A stretch of DNA of 24,733 bases from Erythrobacter donghaensis (GCF_001557325.1 NZ_LSJS01000004.1:1-24733), one strand, 5' to 3'; shown: positions 1 to 10,347, counted from the first letter of the stretch. The notes: a model not told the origin generated them from the letters alone. Numbers and translations are program-made.

Positions 1-2009
<2,009 letters not shown>

Positions 2010-2038
2010 GAGAGGGACTCCTTGCGCGGCCCCCTAGA

Positions 2039-2713
2039 TCACATGCCCCGCGAGGCCAAGCCGCCGCGTTTCCTGAACCAGCGATTCTCCCCGACCCATG
2101 CCGCCAGCATCGTCAGCACGGCGAAGGCGAAAAGCGCCTGGAGGTAGAGGAAGGGGCCGGCGCTTTGCGGATGAGGCGCGAACCAGTTGACCAGCTGGAA
2201 CAGCAGCAAGACGCCTGCCAGCACGAGTGGCGGCCCCGCCGGCCCGCGCGTGCGGCGCAGATAAAAGGCAAGGGCGCCGAAGGTCAGGCCCAGCTCGAGC
2301 GGGATCGCCACCCACGGCATGTTCCACAGGCCAAGCCCGAGTTTTGGCGGCGTTCCATCGAGCGTCAGATCGGGAACGTGGACGACAAGGTCGCATAGCC
2401 AGTGCGACAACACCACGATCCCCGCCAGCAAGCCGATCCGCCAGCTGCGCTGCCAGATCGCCACGATCCCGAAGAACGCCGCTGCCCAGATCGCCGTGCC
2501 TGCAGCCGAGTGCGTGTAAGGCATATCGTATAGATCGAACGGCACCATCACGCTCGCCGCAGGGTCGACGCGCATGTTCTCGATCCCGAACAGCGCGAGG
2601 GTGAAGAACCCCCAGTCGACCAGCTGCGCGGCCACGAACATCGTCCCCAGCCGCGGCCGCTCCGGGCTGACCGCGGCGGCGACGAAGGCGGGGGCGAAGT
2701 GGCCGATGAACAC
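2039..2713 (-). CDS. Polytopic membrane protein with His/Asp motifs (YdjM-like architecture possible)
   Basis: This encodes a hydrophobic protein of about 224 residues with roughly six to seven predicted membrane segments. No enzyme function can be assigned. The chosen start is a GTG at 2713 (reading FIGHFAPAFVAA onward), because the N-terminus GHFAP followed by hydrophobic sequence looks like a natural beginning. It also lies 16 nt after the stop of the upstream DUF2177 gene. A longer reading frame back to 2797 would overlap that gene with low-quality sequence. Conserved-looking polar motifs inside the membrane part are GHFAP, LVDW, MPYTHS and LSHWLCDLVVH. This pattern of His and Asp next to helices recalls the YdjM-type membrane 'metal-dependent hydrolase' family, but that is only an analogy by eye. 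It sits between the DUF2177 gene and purL on the same strand. Confidence 0.75.
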   Translation of the reverse strand: MFIGHFAPAFVAAAVSPERPRLGTMFVAAQLVDWGFFTLALFGIENMRVDPAASVMVPFDLYDMPYTHSAAGTAIWAAAFFGIVAIWQRSWRIGLLAGIVVLSHWLCDLVVHVPDLTLDGTPPKLGLGLWNMPWVAIPLELGLTFGALAFYLRRTRGPAGPPLVLAGVLLLFQLVNWFAPHPQSAGPFLYLQALFAFAVLTMLAAWVGENRWFRKRGGLASRGM

Positions 2714-2729
2714 AGGGGGACCTGCGAGA

Positions 2730-3164
2730 CTATCCGACGGGCGGGACGGCAGTTGCAGCGGGCGCGAACTTGAGCACGGCCCAGCATGCGATCGCACTTG
2801 CCGCGCCGGTAACGAAGGCGCCCCACAGGATGTCGAGCACGGAAATGTGCGTCGCCCACACCTTCATCACTGCCTGGCTGGTGAGGTCGAAGGTCGCGTA
2901 GCACAGCGCGCCCAGCAGGATGCCGTTGAGCATCGCTGCCTGCACCCCGCCGCCCTCCAGGCCCGGGCGGATCGCGAACCAGCAGATCCCGGCGATGTAG
3001 ATGAGGTAGAAGGCCACCGCCGCGGGCGCGTTGAACTTCTCGGCCATGATCTCGCCGATCACCGGCTTGTAGAGATTGCCCGCCGCCCAGCGCAGCCAGA
3101 CGATGTCGAATGCGAGGAAGACCACGGCGGCGACGCCGTAGGCGATGATCCACTTCAGCAGCAT
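2730..3164 (-). CDS. DUF2177 family membrane protein
   Basis: This is a 144-residue inner-membrane protein with four apparent hydrophobic segments. Motifs such as FLAFDIVWLRW near the N-terminus, LYKPVIGEIM, and GALCYATFDLTSQAV are typical of the DUF2177 family, whose role is unknown. The ATG at 3164 (MLLKW) is preferred over an upstream in-frame ATG at 3221 because the hydrophobic N-terminus begins there and the extra residues are basic and non-conserved in character. A modest AGGA lies 11 nt upstream of the chosen start. It is the first gene of a minus-strand run leading to purL and diverges from xseB. Confidence 0.85.
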   Translation of the reverse strand: MLLKWIIAYGVAAVVFLAFDIVWLRWAAGNLYKPVIGEIMAEKFNAPAAVAFYLIYIAGICWFAIRPGLEGGGVQAAMLNGILLGALCYATFDLTSQAVMKVWATHISVLDILWGAFVTGAASAIACWAVLKFAPAATAVPPVG

Positions 3165-3236
3165 GAAAGCGATTATCCTGTGTTGGTTGATCCCGCCCGG
3201 CCCGCGCAGCCTTGACCGCACCGCCGCGCCCCGTCA

Positions 3237-3521
3237 ATGCTCGCGTCCATGGACGAGGGCACTTCATCACCGGCGGCGGCAGCGCCGGACATTTCCGCCA
3301 TGAGCTTCGAGCAGGCGCTGGCCGCGCTGGAGCAGATCGTGCAAGCGCTCGAACGCGGGGACGTGCCGCTCGACCAGTCGATAAGCCTCTATGAACGCGG
3401 CGAAGCCCTGCGCGCCGCGTGCCAGCAGCGGCTCTATGCGGCGCAGGCGCGGATCGAGCGGATCGTCACCACCGCCGATGGCCGGGCAACCGGCACCCGG
3501 CCCTTCGATACGGAGGGCTGA
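3237..3521 (+). CDS. xseB: Exodeoxyribonuclease VII small subunit
   Basis: XseB is the small subunit of exonuclease VII, which degrades single-stranded DNA processively together with XseA (not in this window). The core MSFEQALAALEQIVQALE, then GDVPLDQSISLYERGEAL and the C-terminal helical CQQRLYAAQARIERI, are the family hallmarks. At 94 residues it is slightly longer than the usual ~80, with an Ala-rich leader. The start is uncertain: ATG 3237 and ATG 3249 are both in frame and neither has a clear ribosome binding site. A TTGACCG at 3212-3218 could be a -35 box that would place transcription start close to 3249, favouring the shorter form. It is followed 5 nt later by ispA, the common xseB-ispA arrangement. 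Confidence 0.93.
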   Translation: MLASMDEGTSSPAAAAPDISAMSFEQALAALEQIVQALERGDVPLDQSISLYERGEALRAACQQRLYAAQARIERIVTTADGRATGTRPFDTEG

Positions 3522-3526
3522 GAGCG

Positions 3527-4438
3527 ATGCTGGCGGAGGCAAGCGGCAGTGTGCTCGGCGAGGAGATCCGCCGCGTCCAGTCCGAGATCGATTCGCTGTT
3601 CGATGCGATCCTTCCCATCCCGGACGACACCAGCGCGCGCCTGGTCGAAGCGATGCGCTATGCCGCGATCGGCGGGGGCAAGCGGGTGCGCCCGCTGCTC
3701 GTCTGCAGCACCGCCGCGCTGTTCGGCGTCTCACGCGATGCGGCGCTGCGTGCAGGGGCGGCGATCGAGGCGATCCACGTCTATTCGCTGATCCACGATG
3801 ATCTGCCCTGCATGGACAATGACGATCTGAGGCACGGCAAGCCCACGCTGCACAGGGCCTATGACGAGGCCACCGCCGTGCTGGGGGGCGACGCGCTCCA
3901 TGCGCTCGCCTTCGAGATCCTTGCCGACGATGCCACGAGCGAGGATCCCTTCACCCGCTCGGAGCTGATCCTGACCCTCAGCCAGGCCTCCGGCATGAGC
4001 GGGATGGCGGGCGGCCAGATGATGGACATGGTCGCCGACGAGGAGGGCGTGGTCTACGACCTCCAGGCGGTCACCCGGCTCCAGCAGCTGAAGACCGGCG
4101 CGCTGCTCGCCGCCGCGGTCGAGATGGGGGCGATCCTCGGCAAGGTGCGCCCCGAGGGCCGCTCGCACCTTAGGGCCTATGCCCGCGACATCGGCCTTGC
4201 CTTCCAGATCGCCGACGACCTGCTCGATGTCGAAGGCGACATCGCCAAGGCTGGCAAGGCGCTGCGCAAGGACGATGAACAGGGCAAGCAGACCTTTGTC
4301 ACGCTGCTCGGGGTCGAGCGGGCGCGCGAACAGGCGCGCATGCTGGTCGATCAGGCGATCCAGCGCCTCGCCTCCCACGGCAGCGAGGCCGACATCCTGC
4401 GCGCGCTCGCCCGCTTCATTGTCGAGCGCGACCGGTAA
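3527..4438 (+). CDS. ispA: Polyprenyl (farnesyl/geranylgeranyl) diphosphate synthase
   Basis: This is a 303-residue trans-prenyltransferase that condenses IPP with allylic diphosphates to make C15 (possibly C20) precursors for quinones, undecaprenyl phosphate and carotenoids. Motifs seen: GGGKRVRP (49-56) binding diphosphate; the first Asp-rich motif DDLPCMD (91-97); KTG near 189-191; and the second Asp-rich motif DDLLD (230-234). The context HVYSLIH before the first motif closely matches E. coli-type IspA, supporting farnesyl diphosphate synthase. Chain length cannot be fixed from sequence alone. The ATG at 3527 has a GGAGG ribosome binding site and follows xseB closely, so an operon is likely. 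Reading upstream to 3419 would only overlap xseB. Confidence 0.93.
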   Translation: MLAEASGSVLGEEIRRVQSEIDSLFDAILPIPDDTSARLVEAMRYAAIGGGKRVRPLLVCSTAALFGVSRDAALRAGAAIEAIHVYSLIHDDLPCMDNDDLRHGKPTLHRAYDEATAVLGGDALHALAFEILADDATSEDPFTRSELILTLSQASGMSGMAGGQMMDMVADEEGVVYDLQAVTRLQQLKTGALLAAAVEMGAILGKVRPEGRSHLRAYARDIGLAFQIADDLLDVEGDIAKAGKALRKDDEQGKQTFVTLLGVERAREQARMLVDQAIQRLASHGSEADILRALARFIVERDR

Positions 4439-4461
4439 TTTGCAACAAGGGGATTGGGTCG

Positions 4462-5226
4462 ATGGCGTTCCGGCAGTGCATTCAGGAAGAAAGCCGCGGC
4501 GGCGTGACGATGCGGGTGCATCGCTATGTCGAGAAGAAGATGGTCGCGCGCGGCCTGCCGACCGGGGTCGAGGGGCAGCTCCACTACATCGCCGAGCCCA
4601 CGGAAGTACACCAGCTCGAGATCGAATTGAACAACGGCGCGGTGCTGATCCAGCCGGGCGCGCTGCAATATTCCTACGGCAACCTCAAGGTCGACGTCAT
4701 CCAGCACGAGGCCAACAAGGGCTTCTTCGCCCGTGCCGCCGCGGCGGCCGCGACCGGCGAGAGCGCCCATGCCACCCGCTACAGCGGCTCGGGCACGATC
4801 TGGTGCGAGCCGGTGCGCCGCCACTTCATCCTCGCCACGATGGACGGACCGCAGGACGCGCTGCTGCTCGACGACAAGGCCTTCTATGCCTGCGCGGCGG
4901 AGATTTCGCTCTCCACCCACTTGCACGCCTCGATCCAGGGGCTGTTCTCGGGCAATGGCCTTGCCCAGCCCAAGATCACCGGCGCCGGGGTGTTCGCGGT
5001 CGAGAGCCCGGTTCCGGTCTACGAGATCGACGAGGTCGCGGTGAAGCACGGGCAGGAAGTCGTGGTCGATGGCGATTTCATGCTGATGTATTCGGCCAGC
5101 CTCGACGTCAGCATCGGCCCGCTCGTTTCGGGCCTGCGCAGCGCGCTGCGATCGGGCGAAGGCTTCGTCTACAAGCTGCGCGGCCAGGGCAGCGTGTGGG
5201 TCACGCCCTCGGCGCGGATCGCCTGA
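4462..5226 (+). CDS. AIM24 family protein
   Basis: This 254-residue beta-rich protein is recognisable as an AIM24/TIGR00266-type protein. Supporting segments are LEIELNNGAVLIQPGALQYSYG, SGSGTIWCEPVRRHFIL, ITGAGVFAVESPVPVYEI and the C-terminal GLRSALRSGEGFVYKLRGQGSVWV. The family is named after a yeast mitochondrial protein. Its bacterial function is not established. An AAGGGG about 9-10 nt before ATG 4462 supports this start, and an alternative ATG at 4510 (MRVHRY) is possible. It begins 23 nt after ispA and ends 35 nt before coaD, all on the same strand. Confidence 0.85.
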   Translation: MAFRQCIQEESRGGVTMRVHRYVEKKMVARGLPTGVEGQLHYIAEPTEVHQLEIELNNGAVLIQPGALQYSYGNLKVDVIQHEANKGFFARAAAAAATGESAHATRYSGSGTIWCEPVRRHFILATMDGPQDALLLDDKAFYACAAEISLSTHLHASIQGLFSGNGLAQPKITGAGVFAVESPVPVYEIDEVAVKHGQEVVVDGDFMLMYSASLDVSIGPLVSGLRSALRSGEGFVYKLRGQGSVWVTPSARIA

Positions 5227-5261
5227 AGGCTGCCCGCTGAGGCCAGGGGAGAGAACACGAG

Positions 5262-5774
5262 ATGACACGCCGCGTCGGGATCTATCCCGGAACCTTCGAT
5301 CCCATCACCCTGGGCCACGCCGACATCATCCGGCGCGGGTCAACTCTCGTCGACTGGCTGATCATCGGGGTCACCACCAATATCGCCAAGAGCCCGATGT
5401 TCACCGATGCCGAGCGCATGGCGATGGTCGAGCGCGAGGTGGCGACGCTCGGTCTCGGCAATGTCGAGGTGGTCGGCTTCAACGCCTTGCTGATGGACTT
5501 TGCCGAGGCGCAAGGGGCCTCGGTGGTGATCCGCGGCATTCGCGGTGTCACCGACTTCGAGTACGAATACCAGCTCACCGGCATGAACCGCCAGCTCAAT
5601 GACCAGATCGAGACGATCTTCCTGATGGCCGATGTCGCGCTGCAGCCCATCGCCAGCCGGCTCGTCAAGGAAATCGCGCTCTATGGCGGCGACATTGCCA
5701 GGTTCGTCAGCCCCGCGGTGTGCAAGGACGTGGTGGCCCGGGTGCGCGAACAGGGGCTCAAGGGCGATCACTGA
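5262..5774 (+). CDS. coaD: Phosphopantetheine adenylyltransferase
   Basis: CoaD transfers AMP from ATP to 4'-phosphopantetheine, giving dephospho-CoA, the penultimate step of CoA synthesis in the cytosol. The 170-residue length is normal. The nucleotidyltransferase TLGH motif (16-19) follows IYPGTFDP. RGIRGVTDFEYE (91-102) and SRLVKEIA (132-139) are the conserved substrate-binding and adenine-pocket segments. A GGGGAGAG stretch just upstream of ATG 5262 is a good ribosome binding site. It stands before a cyclophilin and queA, an order common in alphaproteobacteria. Confidence 0.97.
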   Translation: MTRRVGIYPGTFDPITLGHADIIRRGSTLVDWLIIGVTTNIAKSPMFTDAERMAMVEREVATLGLGNVEVVGFNALLMDFAEAQGASVVIRGIRGVTDFEYEYQLTGMNRQLNDQIETIFLMADVALQPIASRLVKEIALYGGDIARFVSPAVCKDVVARVREQGLKGDH

Positions 5775-5864
5775 GGCCCGCGCGCCGTCCCCATCTGCAT
5801 GTCCTTCATTCATTGCAGTGACAGTCCGGCAAGGCTACACGCGCAGCGCAATCCGGATGGAACC

Positions 5865-6596
5865 ATGAACACAGCCAAGCTTGCCACTGCCCTTGCCGCC
5901 ATCGCTTTCCTTGCCGCCCCGCACGCGGCTCTCGCGCAGCAGAAGGACGACACGCCCCCGGTGGCCTTCGGCGAGAATGCCGAAAAGCCCGAGGAGGAAG
6001 AAGCGCCCGCGGCCCTGCGCACCTATGCGCCGATCAACTACGATCCCGCGGTCGATCCCGAGAATGTCTGGGTGCTCGACCTGTCGAACGGCCAGCGCGT
6101 CAAGGCGCGGCTGATGGCCGACTGGGCCCCGGGCCATGTCGAGCGCATCAAGACCCTGACCCGCGCCGGGTTCTATGACGGCGTGGTGTTCCACCGCGTG
6201 ATCGACGGCTTCATGGCGCAGGGTGGCGATCCCACCGGCACCGGGCAGGGCGGCAGCGAGCTGCCCGACCTCAAGGCCGAGTTCAACCCCATGCCCCACG
6301 TGCGCGGCACGCTTTCGATGGCGCGCGCGGCCGAGGAGGACAGCGCCAACAGCCAGTTCTTCATCGTCTTCTACCCGCGCTTCAGCCTCGACAAGAAGTA
6401 CACCAATTTCGGGCGGGTGATCGAGAACATGGAAGCGGTCGATGCGATCGTCCGCGGCGAACCGCCCGCGCAGCCGACCTACATCGTCCAGGCCTCGATC
6501 GCGGCTGACAACAAGGCCCCGCCGCCGCCGCCCGCCCCGGCCGCAGAGGATGCCCCGGTGACCCTCGACATGCTCAACGCCGCCTCCGGCAAGTAA
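5865..6596 (+). CDS. Exported cyclophilin-type peptidyl-prolyl cis-trans isomerase
   Basis: This 243-residue cyclophilin probably helps fold proteins in the periplasm. Residues 1-24 are a Sec signal peptide ending ALA-QQ. An acidic linker (about 28-50, with EKPEEEEAP) precedes the isomerase domain (about 65-215). Catalytic features are FHR (109-111), MAQGGDP (117-123) and NSQFFIVF. The Trp of human cyclophilin A is replaced (RFSLDKKYTNFG), as in many bacterial homologues. The C-terminus is a Pro-rich tail of about 30 residues. ATG 5865 is preferred because it opens the signal peptide. An upstream ATG at 5799 would bury it. Confidence 0.93.
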   Translation: MNTAKLATALAAIAFLAAPHAALAQQKDDTPPVAFGENAEKPEEEEAPAALRTYAPINYDPAVDPENVWVLDLSNGQRVKARLMADWAPGHVERIKTLTRAGFYDGVVFHRVIDGFMAQGGDPTGTGQGGSELPDLKAEFNPMPHVRGTLSMARAAEEDSANSQFFIVFYPRFSLDKKYTNFGRVIENMEAVDAIVRGEPPAQPTYIVQASIAADNKAPPPPPAPAAEDAPVTLDMLNAASGK

Positions 6597-6605
6597 GGGC
6601 CTTCC

Positions 6606-6636
6606 GCCGCGCGCACCTTCCCGCTAGGCGCGCGGC
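6606..6636 (+). promoter_or_regulatory. Hairpin / possible start-proximal promoter in front of queA
   Basis: A perfect 9-bp inverted repeat (GCCGCGCGC at 6606-6614, GCGCGCGGC at 6628-6636) with a 13-nt loop ends 2 nt before the queA ATG, so it could fold over the ribosome entry region. The loop and right arm also contain GCTAGGCG (6623-6630), resembling the alphaproteobacterial -10 element GCTANAWC. If used, that would give an almost leaderless queA transcript. No convincing -35 is visible. The structure is certain; either function is inference. Confidence 0.4.
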
Positions 6637-6638
6637 CC

Positions 6639-7676
6639 ATGAAGGTTGACCTGTTCGATTTCGATCTGCCGCAAGAGCGCATCGCGCTGCGCCCGGTGCG
6701 CCCGCGCGATGCGGCGCGAATGCTGGTGGTGCGCGGCGGTGACGCGCCGTTCGAGGATCGCGGCGTGCGCGACCTGCCGCAGCTGCTGAACCCCGGCGAT
6801 GTGCTGGTGTTCAACGACACCCGTGTCATTCCCGCCCAGCTCGAAGGCCGCCGTGCTGATGGCGAGGCGAAGATCGGCGCGACGCTCCACAAGCGCATCG
6901 ACCTGCGCCGCTGGCAGGCCTTCCTGAAGAACGCCAAGCGCGTGAAGATCGGCGACCAATTGGTGTTTGGCGGCGGCGTGACCGCCCTTGCCGAGGAACG
7001 CCATGCCGACGGCTCGCTGACCCTGCTGTTCGAGGGCGAGGAGCCGGTCGAAGTCCTGCTCGACCGCGCCGGGACCATGCCGCTGCCGCCATACATCGCG
7101 TCGAAGCGCGGGGTCGATGAACAGGACCGCGAGGACTACCAGACCATGTTCGCGCGCGAGGAGGGCGCTGTCGCCGCACCCACCGCCTCGCTGCACTTCA
7201 CCCCGCGGCTCGTCGAGGCGCTGGACGCCGCCGGGATCGGGCGGGCGATGCTGACGCTCCACGTGGGCGCGGGCACCTTCCTTCCTGTCAAGGCCGAGGA
7301 CACCGACGACCACACGATGCACGCCGAATTCGGCCGCATTTCCGCCGAGACCGCTGACCGCCTCAACGCCGCGCGTGCGGCAGGCGGCCGGATCATCGCG
7401 GTGGGCACGACCTCGCTGCGCCTGCTCGAGAGCGCGGTGGACGAGCAGGGCATCATCCGGCCCTTCGCGGGCGATACGGCGATCTTCATCACTCCGGGTT
7501 ATCGCCTGCGCGCGGTCGATGGCCTCATGACCAATTTCCACCTGCCCAAGTCGACGCTGATGATGCTGGTCAGCGCGCTGATGGGGCGCGAGCGGATGAT
7601 GGCGGCCTATGCCCACGCCATCGCTCGAGGATACCGCTTCTATTCCTATGGTGACTCCTCGCTGCTGCTCCCCTAA
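6639..7676 (+). CDS. queA: S-adenosylmethionine:tRNA ribosyltransferase-isomerase
   Basis: QueA transfers and isomerises the ribosyl part of SAM onto preQ1 in tRNA (position 34 of GUN anticodons), giving epoxyqueuosine. The 345-residue length is normal. Family signatures: the N-terminal [49 protein letters not shown] followed by [22 protein letters not shown]; and [17 protein letters not shown] near the C-terminus. There is no clear ribosome binding site, and a hairpin abuts the start. The partner enzyme gene tgt lies about 3.3 kb downstream, separated by an ABC exporter and two outer-membrane protein genes. The ABC ATPase gene starts 9 nt after queA. Confidence 0.97.
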   Translation: MKVDLFDFDLPQERIALRPVRPRDAARMLVVRGGDAPFEDRGVRDLPQLLNPGDVLVFNDTRVIPAQLEGRRADGEAKIGATLHKRIDLRRWQAFLKNAKRVKIGDQLVFGGGVTALAEERHADGSLTLLFEGEEPVEVLLDRAGTMPLPPYIASKRGVDEQDREDYQTMFAREEGAVAAPTASLHFTPRLVEALDAAGIGRAMLTLHVGAGTFLPVKAEDTDDHTMHAEFGRISAETADRLNAARAAGGRIIAVGTTSLRLLESAVDEQGIIRPFAGDTAIFITPGYRLRAVDGLMTNFHLPKSTLMMLVSALMGRERMMAAYAHAIARGYRFYSYGDSSLLLP

Positions 7677-7685
7677 CCGGTAGCC

Positions 7686-8630
7686 ATGAGCGAACCCATC
7701 CTCTCGATCCGCGGCCTCACCAAGACTTACAGGAACGGCCCGCGCGCGCTCGACAATGTCGATCTCGACATCAACCGGGGGGAGATCTTCGCGCTGCTCG
7801 GGCCCAACGGGGCGGGCAAGACCACGCTGATCGGGGCAGTCTGCGGGCTGGTGCGGCCGTCCGGCGGGACGATCACCGCCTTCGGGCACGATCTCGCGCG
7901 CGACTGGCGGGCGGCACGCGCGCGGATCGGGCTGGTGCCGCAGGAGCTCGCCACCGACATGTTCGAGACCGTGCGGCGCGCGGTCGCCTATTCGCAAGGG
8001 CTGTTCGGCAAGCCGCGCAATGCCGCCCGCATCGAGGAAATCCTCCGCAGTCTCTCGCTGTGGGACAAGCGGGATGCGCAGATCCGCGCGCTTTCCGGCG
8101 GCATGAAGCGCCGCGTGCTGATTGCCAAGGCGCTCGCGCACGAGCCCGAACTGCTGTTCCTCGACGAGCCCACCGCGGGCGTCGACGTCGAACTGCGCAA
8201 GGACATGTGGGAGCAGATCGCCGCCCTCAAGCAGCGCGGCGTCACCATCATCCTCACCACCCACTACATCGAGGAAGCCGAGGAAATGGCCGACCGTGTC
8301 GGCATCATCCAGGGCGGGCGCATCCGCATGGTCGACGAGAAACGCGCAATGATGGAGCGGCTCGGGACCACCGAGGCGGTGATCGAGCTTGCAGAACCGC
8401 TGGCTGCCATGCCCGAGGCGCTGGCGGGCTTCGGCGCGGTGCTGTCCGCGGGCGGCACCCGGCTCACCTATCGCGGCGGCAACGGACAGGGCAAGGGCCG
8501 CGCCGAAGTCGCCGCGCTCGCGCAGGCGCTGACCCGTGCGGGGATCACCTTCACCAGCCTCGACATCCACGACAGCTCGCTCGAGGACATCTTCGTCGGC
8601 CTGCTCGGCCAGGAGCAGGAGGCCGCGTGA
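7686..8630 (+). CDS. ABC-2 type exporter, ATP-binding protein (YadG-like)
   Basis: This 314-residue cytoplasmic ATPase powers an ABC-2 exporter. Walker A is GPNGAGKTT (39-47), Q-loop Gln is 86, the signature is LSGGM (136-140), Walker B with catalytic Glu is LLFLDEP (156-162), and the switch His is 193 ([10 protein letters not shown]). The C-terminal extension of about 90 residues ends in [17 protein letters not shown], typical of DrrA/YadG-like exporters. The start lies 9 nt after queA, and the stop overlaps the permease start (TGATG), so the pair is translationally coupled. Substrate unknown. E. coli YadG is the closest style match by eye, with its YadH partner next door. Confidence 0.93.
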   Translation: MSEPILSIRGLTKTYRNGPRALDNVDLDINRGEIFALLGPNGAGKTTLIGAVCGLVRPSGGTITAFGHDLARDWRAARARIGLVPQELATDMFETVRRAVAYSQGLFGKPRNAARIEEILRSLSLWDKRDAQIRALSGGMKRRVLIAKALAHEPELLFLDEPTAGVDVELRKDMWEQIAALKQRGVTIILTTHYIEEAEEMADRVGIIQGGRIRMVDEKRAMMERLGTTEAVIELAEPLAAMPEALAGFGAVLSAGGTRLTYRGGNGQGKGRAEVAALAQALTRAGITFTSLDIHDSSLEDIFVGLLGQEQEAA

Positions 8631-9397
8631 TGCACTTCAATCCCCGCAGCGCCTTTGCCATCTACCAGCGCGAAATGGCCCGCGCCTTCCGCACCGCCTT
8701 CCAGTCGATCCTCGCGCCGGTGCTGACCACCTCGCTCTATTTCGTCGTGTTCGGCACTGTGATCGGCGCGCGCATGGAGCCGGTCGGCGGGGTGCCCTAC
8801 GGCGCCTTCATCATCCCCGGCCTGCTGATGCTGACCCTGCTCGGCGAGACCACCTCCAATGCGAGCTTCGGCATCTACATGCCGCGCTTCACCGGCACGA
8901 TCTACGAGCTGCTCTCCGCGCCTGTGGGCGTGGCCGAAACGCTGGCGGGCTTCGTCGGCGCGGCGGCCACCAAAGGCCTGATATTGGCCGCGATCATCCT
9001 CGCCACGGCGCGGCTTTTCGTCGATTACGAGATCGCCTATCCGCTGCTGGCGGCGGTCTATATCATGCTGGTCGCGGCGAGCTTCGCGCTGTTCGGCTTC
9101 ATCCTCGGCATCTGGGCCGACTCTTTCGAGAAACTCGGTATCATCCCGATGCTGATCCTGACCCCGCTGACATTCCTCGGCGGCACCTTCTATTCGATCC
9201 GCGATCTGCCGCAGCCGTGGGACGCGATCGCGCTCGCCAACCCGATCGCCTTTCTGGTGAGTGGGCTGCGCTTTTCCTTCTATGGTGTGGCCGATGTGCC
9301 GATTGCGGTCTCGCTGGGCCTGACGCTCGGCTTTCTTGCCGTCTGCACGATCATCATCGCAGTGGTCTTCCGCACCGGATGGCGGCTGCGGGAGTAA
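8630..9397 (+). CDS. ABC-2 type exporter, permease (YadH-like)
   Basis: This 255-residue inner-membrane permease has about six transmembrane segments and forms the channel for the preceding ATPase. Family features are the early amphipathic [17 protein letters not shown], the SLYFVVFG helix, [26 protein letters not shown], and the characteristic [18 protein letters not shown] followed by [16 protein letters not shown]. Length and pattern match E. coli YadH. ATG 8630 overlaps the ATPase stop codon by one base. An in-frame GTG at 8627 is an alternative. No obvious terminator follows it, and the next gene has its own conserved leader. The transported compound cannot be told from sequence. Confidence 0.92.
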   Translation: MHFNPRSAFAIYQREMARAFRTAFQSILAPVLTTSLYFVVFGTVIGARMEPVGGVPYGAFIIPGLLMLTLLGETTSNASFGIYMPRFTGTIYELLSAPVGVAETLAGFVGAAATKGLILAAIILATARLFVDYEIAYPLLAAVYIMLVAASFALFGFILGIWADSFEKLGIIPMLILTPLTFLGGTFYSIRDLPQPWDAIALANPIAFLVSGLRFSFYGVADVPIAVSLGLTLGFLAVCTIIIAVVFRTGWRLRE

Positions 9398-9469
9398 CCT
9401 GGGTTAGAATAAAGTTGCGCCTGTCGCGCTGGATGCACCATCAGTCCGACATTAACGATCTCACCCACC

Positions 9470-9485
9470 TTTGTTCATTTCGCAG
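9470..9485 (+). promoter_or_regulatory. Conserved upstream element, copy 1 (duplicated barrel-gene leader)
   Basis: The 16-mer TTTGTTCATTTCGCAG lies 71 nt before the first barrel gene. It recurs with one mismatch 74 nt before the second. Further downstream both leaders share CCTA, GTCGCACC, CGGTTC and CAAAGG blocks in the same order. Conservation at fixed spacing suggests a promoter or regulator site. TTGTTC could serve as a -35, but no confident -10 could be placed. Confidence 0.45.
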
Positions 9486-9556
9486 ACAAGCCGGGCTACC
9501 TAGCTCCCGTCCGACGTCGCACCTCCCGCGACGGTTCGACAAAGGACGGATAAAAC

Positions 9557-10135
9557 ATGAGGAAGCTCGTCTTCACATCGCTTGCGGCAGCCAGCGCGCT
9601 GGCGCTCCCCGCCGCGGCTCAGGCGCAGGACACCACCAAGCCCGACATCACCATCGGGGCTTCGGTCGGCTTGCATGACCTCGGTGTCGATCTCGGCGAT
9701 CTCGACGCCGACGACGGCGAGTTCGACGACTTCGACATCGATGACACCGGCGAGATCTACGGCGGCTTCGTCGCGGTCGACATGCCCGTTGGCGAAAGCC
9801 TGTTCGCGGGTGTGGAGGGCAACTTCCACATCGGCAGCGGCCCGATCGAAAACGAATATGGGGTTGCGGGCCGGATCGGCTTCAAGACCGAAGGCGGCAG
9901 CAAGATCTACGCCCGCGGCGGTTACCAGTGGGTCGATCTCGATCTCGGCAACCTGACGGGCGTCGATGAGGATTTCCTCGACGCGAACGACATCGATGCG
10001 ATGGACGTGGGCGGCGATTACCTCGTCGGGGTCGGCGTGGAAGTGCCGGTGAGCTCGGTGGTGCTGCGTGCCAATGTCGACACCATCGCCTTCGATACCC
10101 TGCGCGGAACTGTGGGCGTCGGCATCAAGTTCTGA
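9557..10135 (+). CDS. Small acidic outer-membrane beta-barrel protein, copy 1
   Basis: This is a 192-residue exported protein. The signal peptide runs to about residue 23 (AQA-QD). The mature chain alternates hydrophobic and polar residues in likely strands (IYGGFVAVDMPVG, SKIYARGGYQWVDLDL, DYLVGVGVEVPVS) and ends in an aromatic residue (GVGIKF), as barrel proteins do for Bam recognition. The size suits an eight-stranded barrel of the OmpX/OmpA-like 'outer membrane protein beta-barrel' type. Two loop-like stretches are very rich in Asp/Glu (about residues 42-65 and 132-152) and could bind cations, which is inference. It is a tandem paralogue of the gene at 10348, whose shorter first loop lacks several acidic residues. 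Ligand or role unknown. Confidence 0.85.
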   Translation: MRKLVFTSLAAASALALPAAAQAQDTTKPDITIGASVGLHDLGVDLGDLDADDGEFDDFDIDDTGEIYGGFVAVDMPVGESLFAGVEGNFHIGSGPIENEYGVAGRIGFKTEGGSKIYARGGYQWVDLDLGNLTGVDEDFLDANDIDAMDVGGDYLVGVGVEVPVSSVVLRANVDTIAFDTLRGTVGVGIKF

Positions 10136-10147
10136 CGCATGCTACCT

Positions 10148-10179
10148 GACCGGAGGGCTGGTGCAACAGCCCTCCGGTC
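10148..10179 (+). terminator. Strong hairpin after barrel gene 1
   Basis: A perfect 12-bp stem (GACCGGAGGGCT, 10148-10159; complement 10168-10179) with an 8-nt loop lies 12 nt after the stop codon. It is not followed by a T-run, so it may be a weak terminator or a 3'-end stabiliser rather than a classic intrinsic terminator. Confidence 0.6.
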
Positions 10180-10240
10180 CTCCCCACTGGTCGATACCGA
10201 ACGGATGTTGGTCGATGCCAATATGCCGGTGAGCTGTCAT

Positions 10241-10264
10241 GAACAAATAATTGTTTGTTTGTTC
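10241..10264 (+). promoter_or_regulatory. AT-rich inverted repeat upstream of barrel gene 2
   Basis: GAACAAA (10241-10247) and TTTGTTC (10258-10264) form a 7-bp inverted repeat around an AT-rich centre. The right arm is part of the conserved TTTGTTCATT element. Copy 1 has the right arm but not the left, so a dyad operator may exist only in front of copy 2. The symmetry is seen; the operator role is inferred. Confidence 0.35.
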
Positions 10265-10273
10265 ATTGCGCAG
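10258..10273 (+). promoter_or_regulatory. Conserved upstream element, copy 2 (duplicated barrel-gene leader)
   Basis: TTTGTTCATTGCGCAG differs by one base from the element at 9470-9485. It lies at nearly the same distance from its ATG (74 versus 71 nt), followed by the same series of short conserved blocks. This shows that the duplication included the regulatory leader. Confidence 0.45.
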
Positions 10274-10347
10274 CAACTTGGGGATTCCTAATTGCTCGGG
10301 CAACCGGTCGCACCCTTCGCGGCCGGTTCAAGCAAAGGGAAAACCAG

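Noticed and set aside
3212..3240. Promoter TTGACCG-N14-GTCAATGC before xseB
   Set aside because: The -35 is good but the -10 is a poor match and overlaps one of the two possible start codons, so it is mentioned only in the xseB entry.
6597..6638. Possible preQ1 riboswitch before queA
   Set aside because: The gap is only 42 nt, mostly GC hairpin, and lacks the A-rich tail and pseudoknot layout of preQ1 aptamers. Nothing similar precedes tgt.
6624..8570. A 648-codon open frame antisense to queA and the ABC ATPase gene
   Set aside because: Both opposing genes are well-conserved families. The antisense product is low-complexity Arg/Gly/Ala/Asp/His sequence typical of the mirror frame in high-GC DNA.
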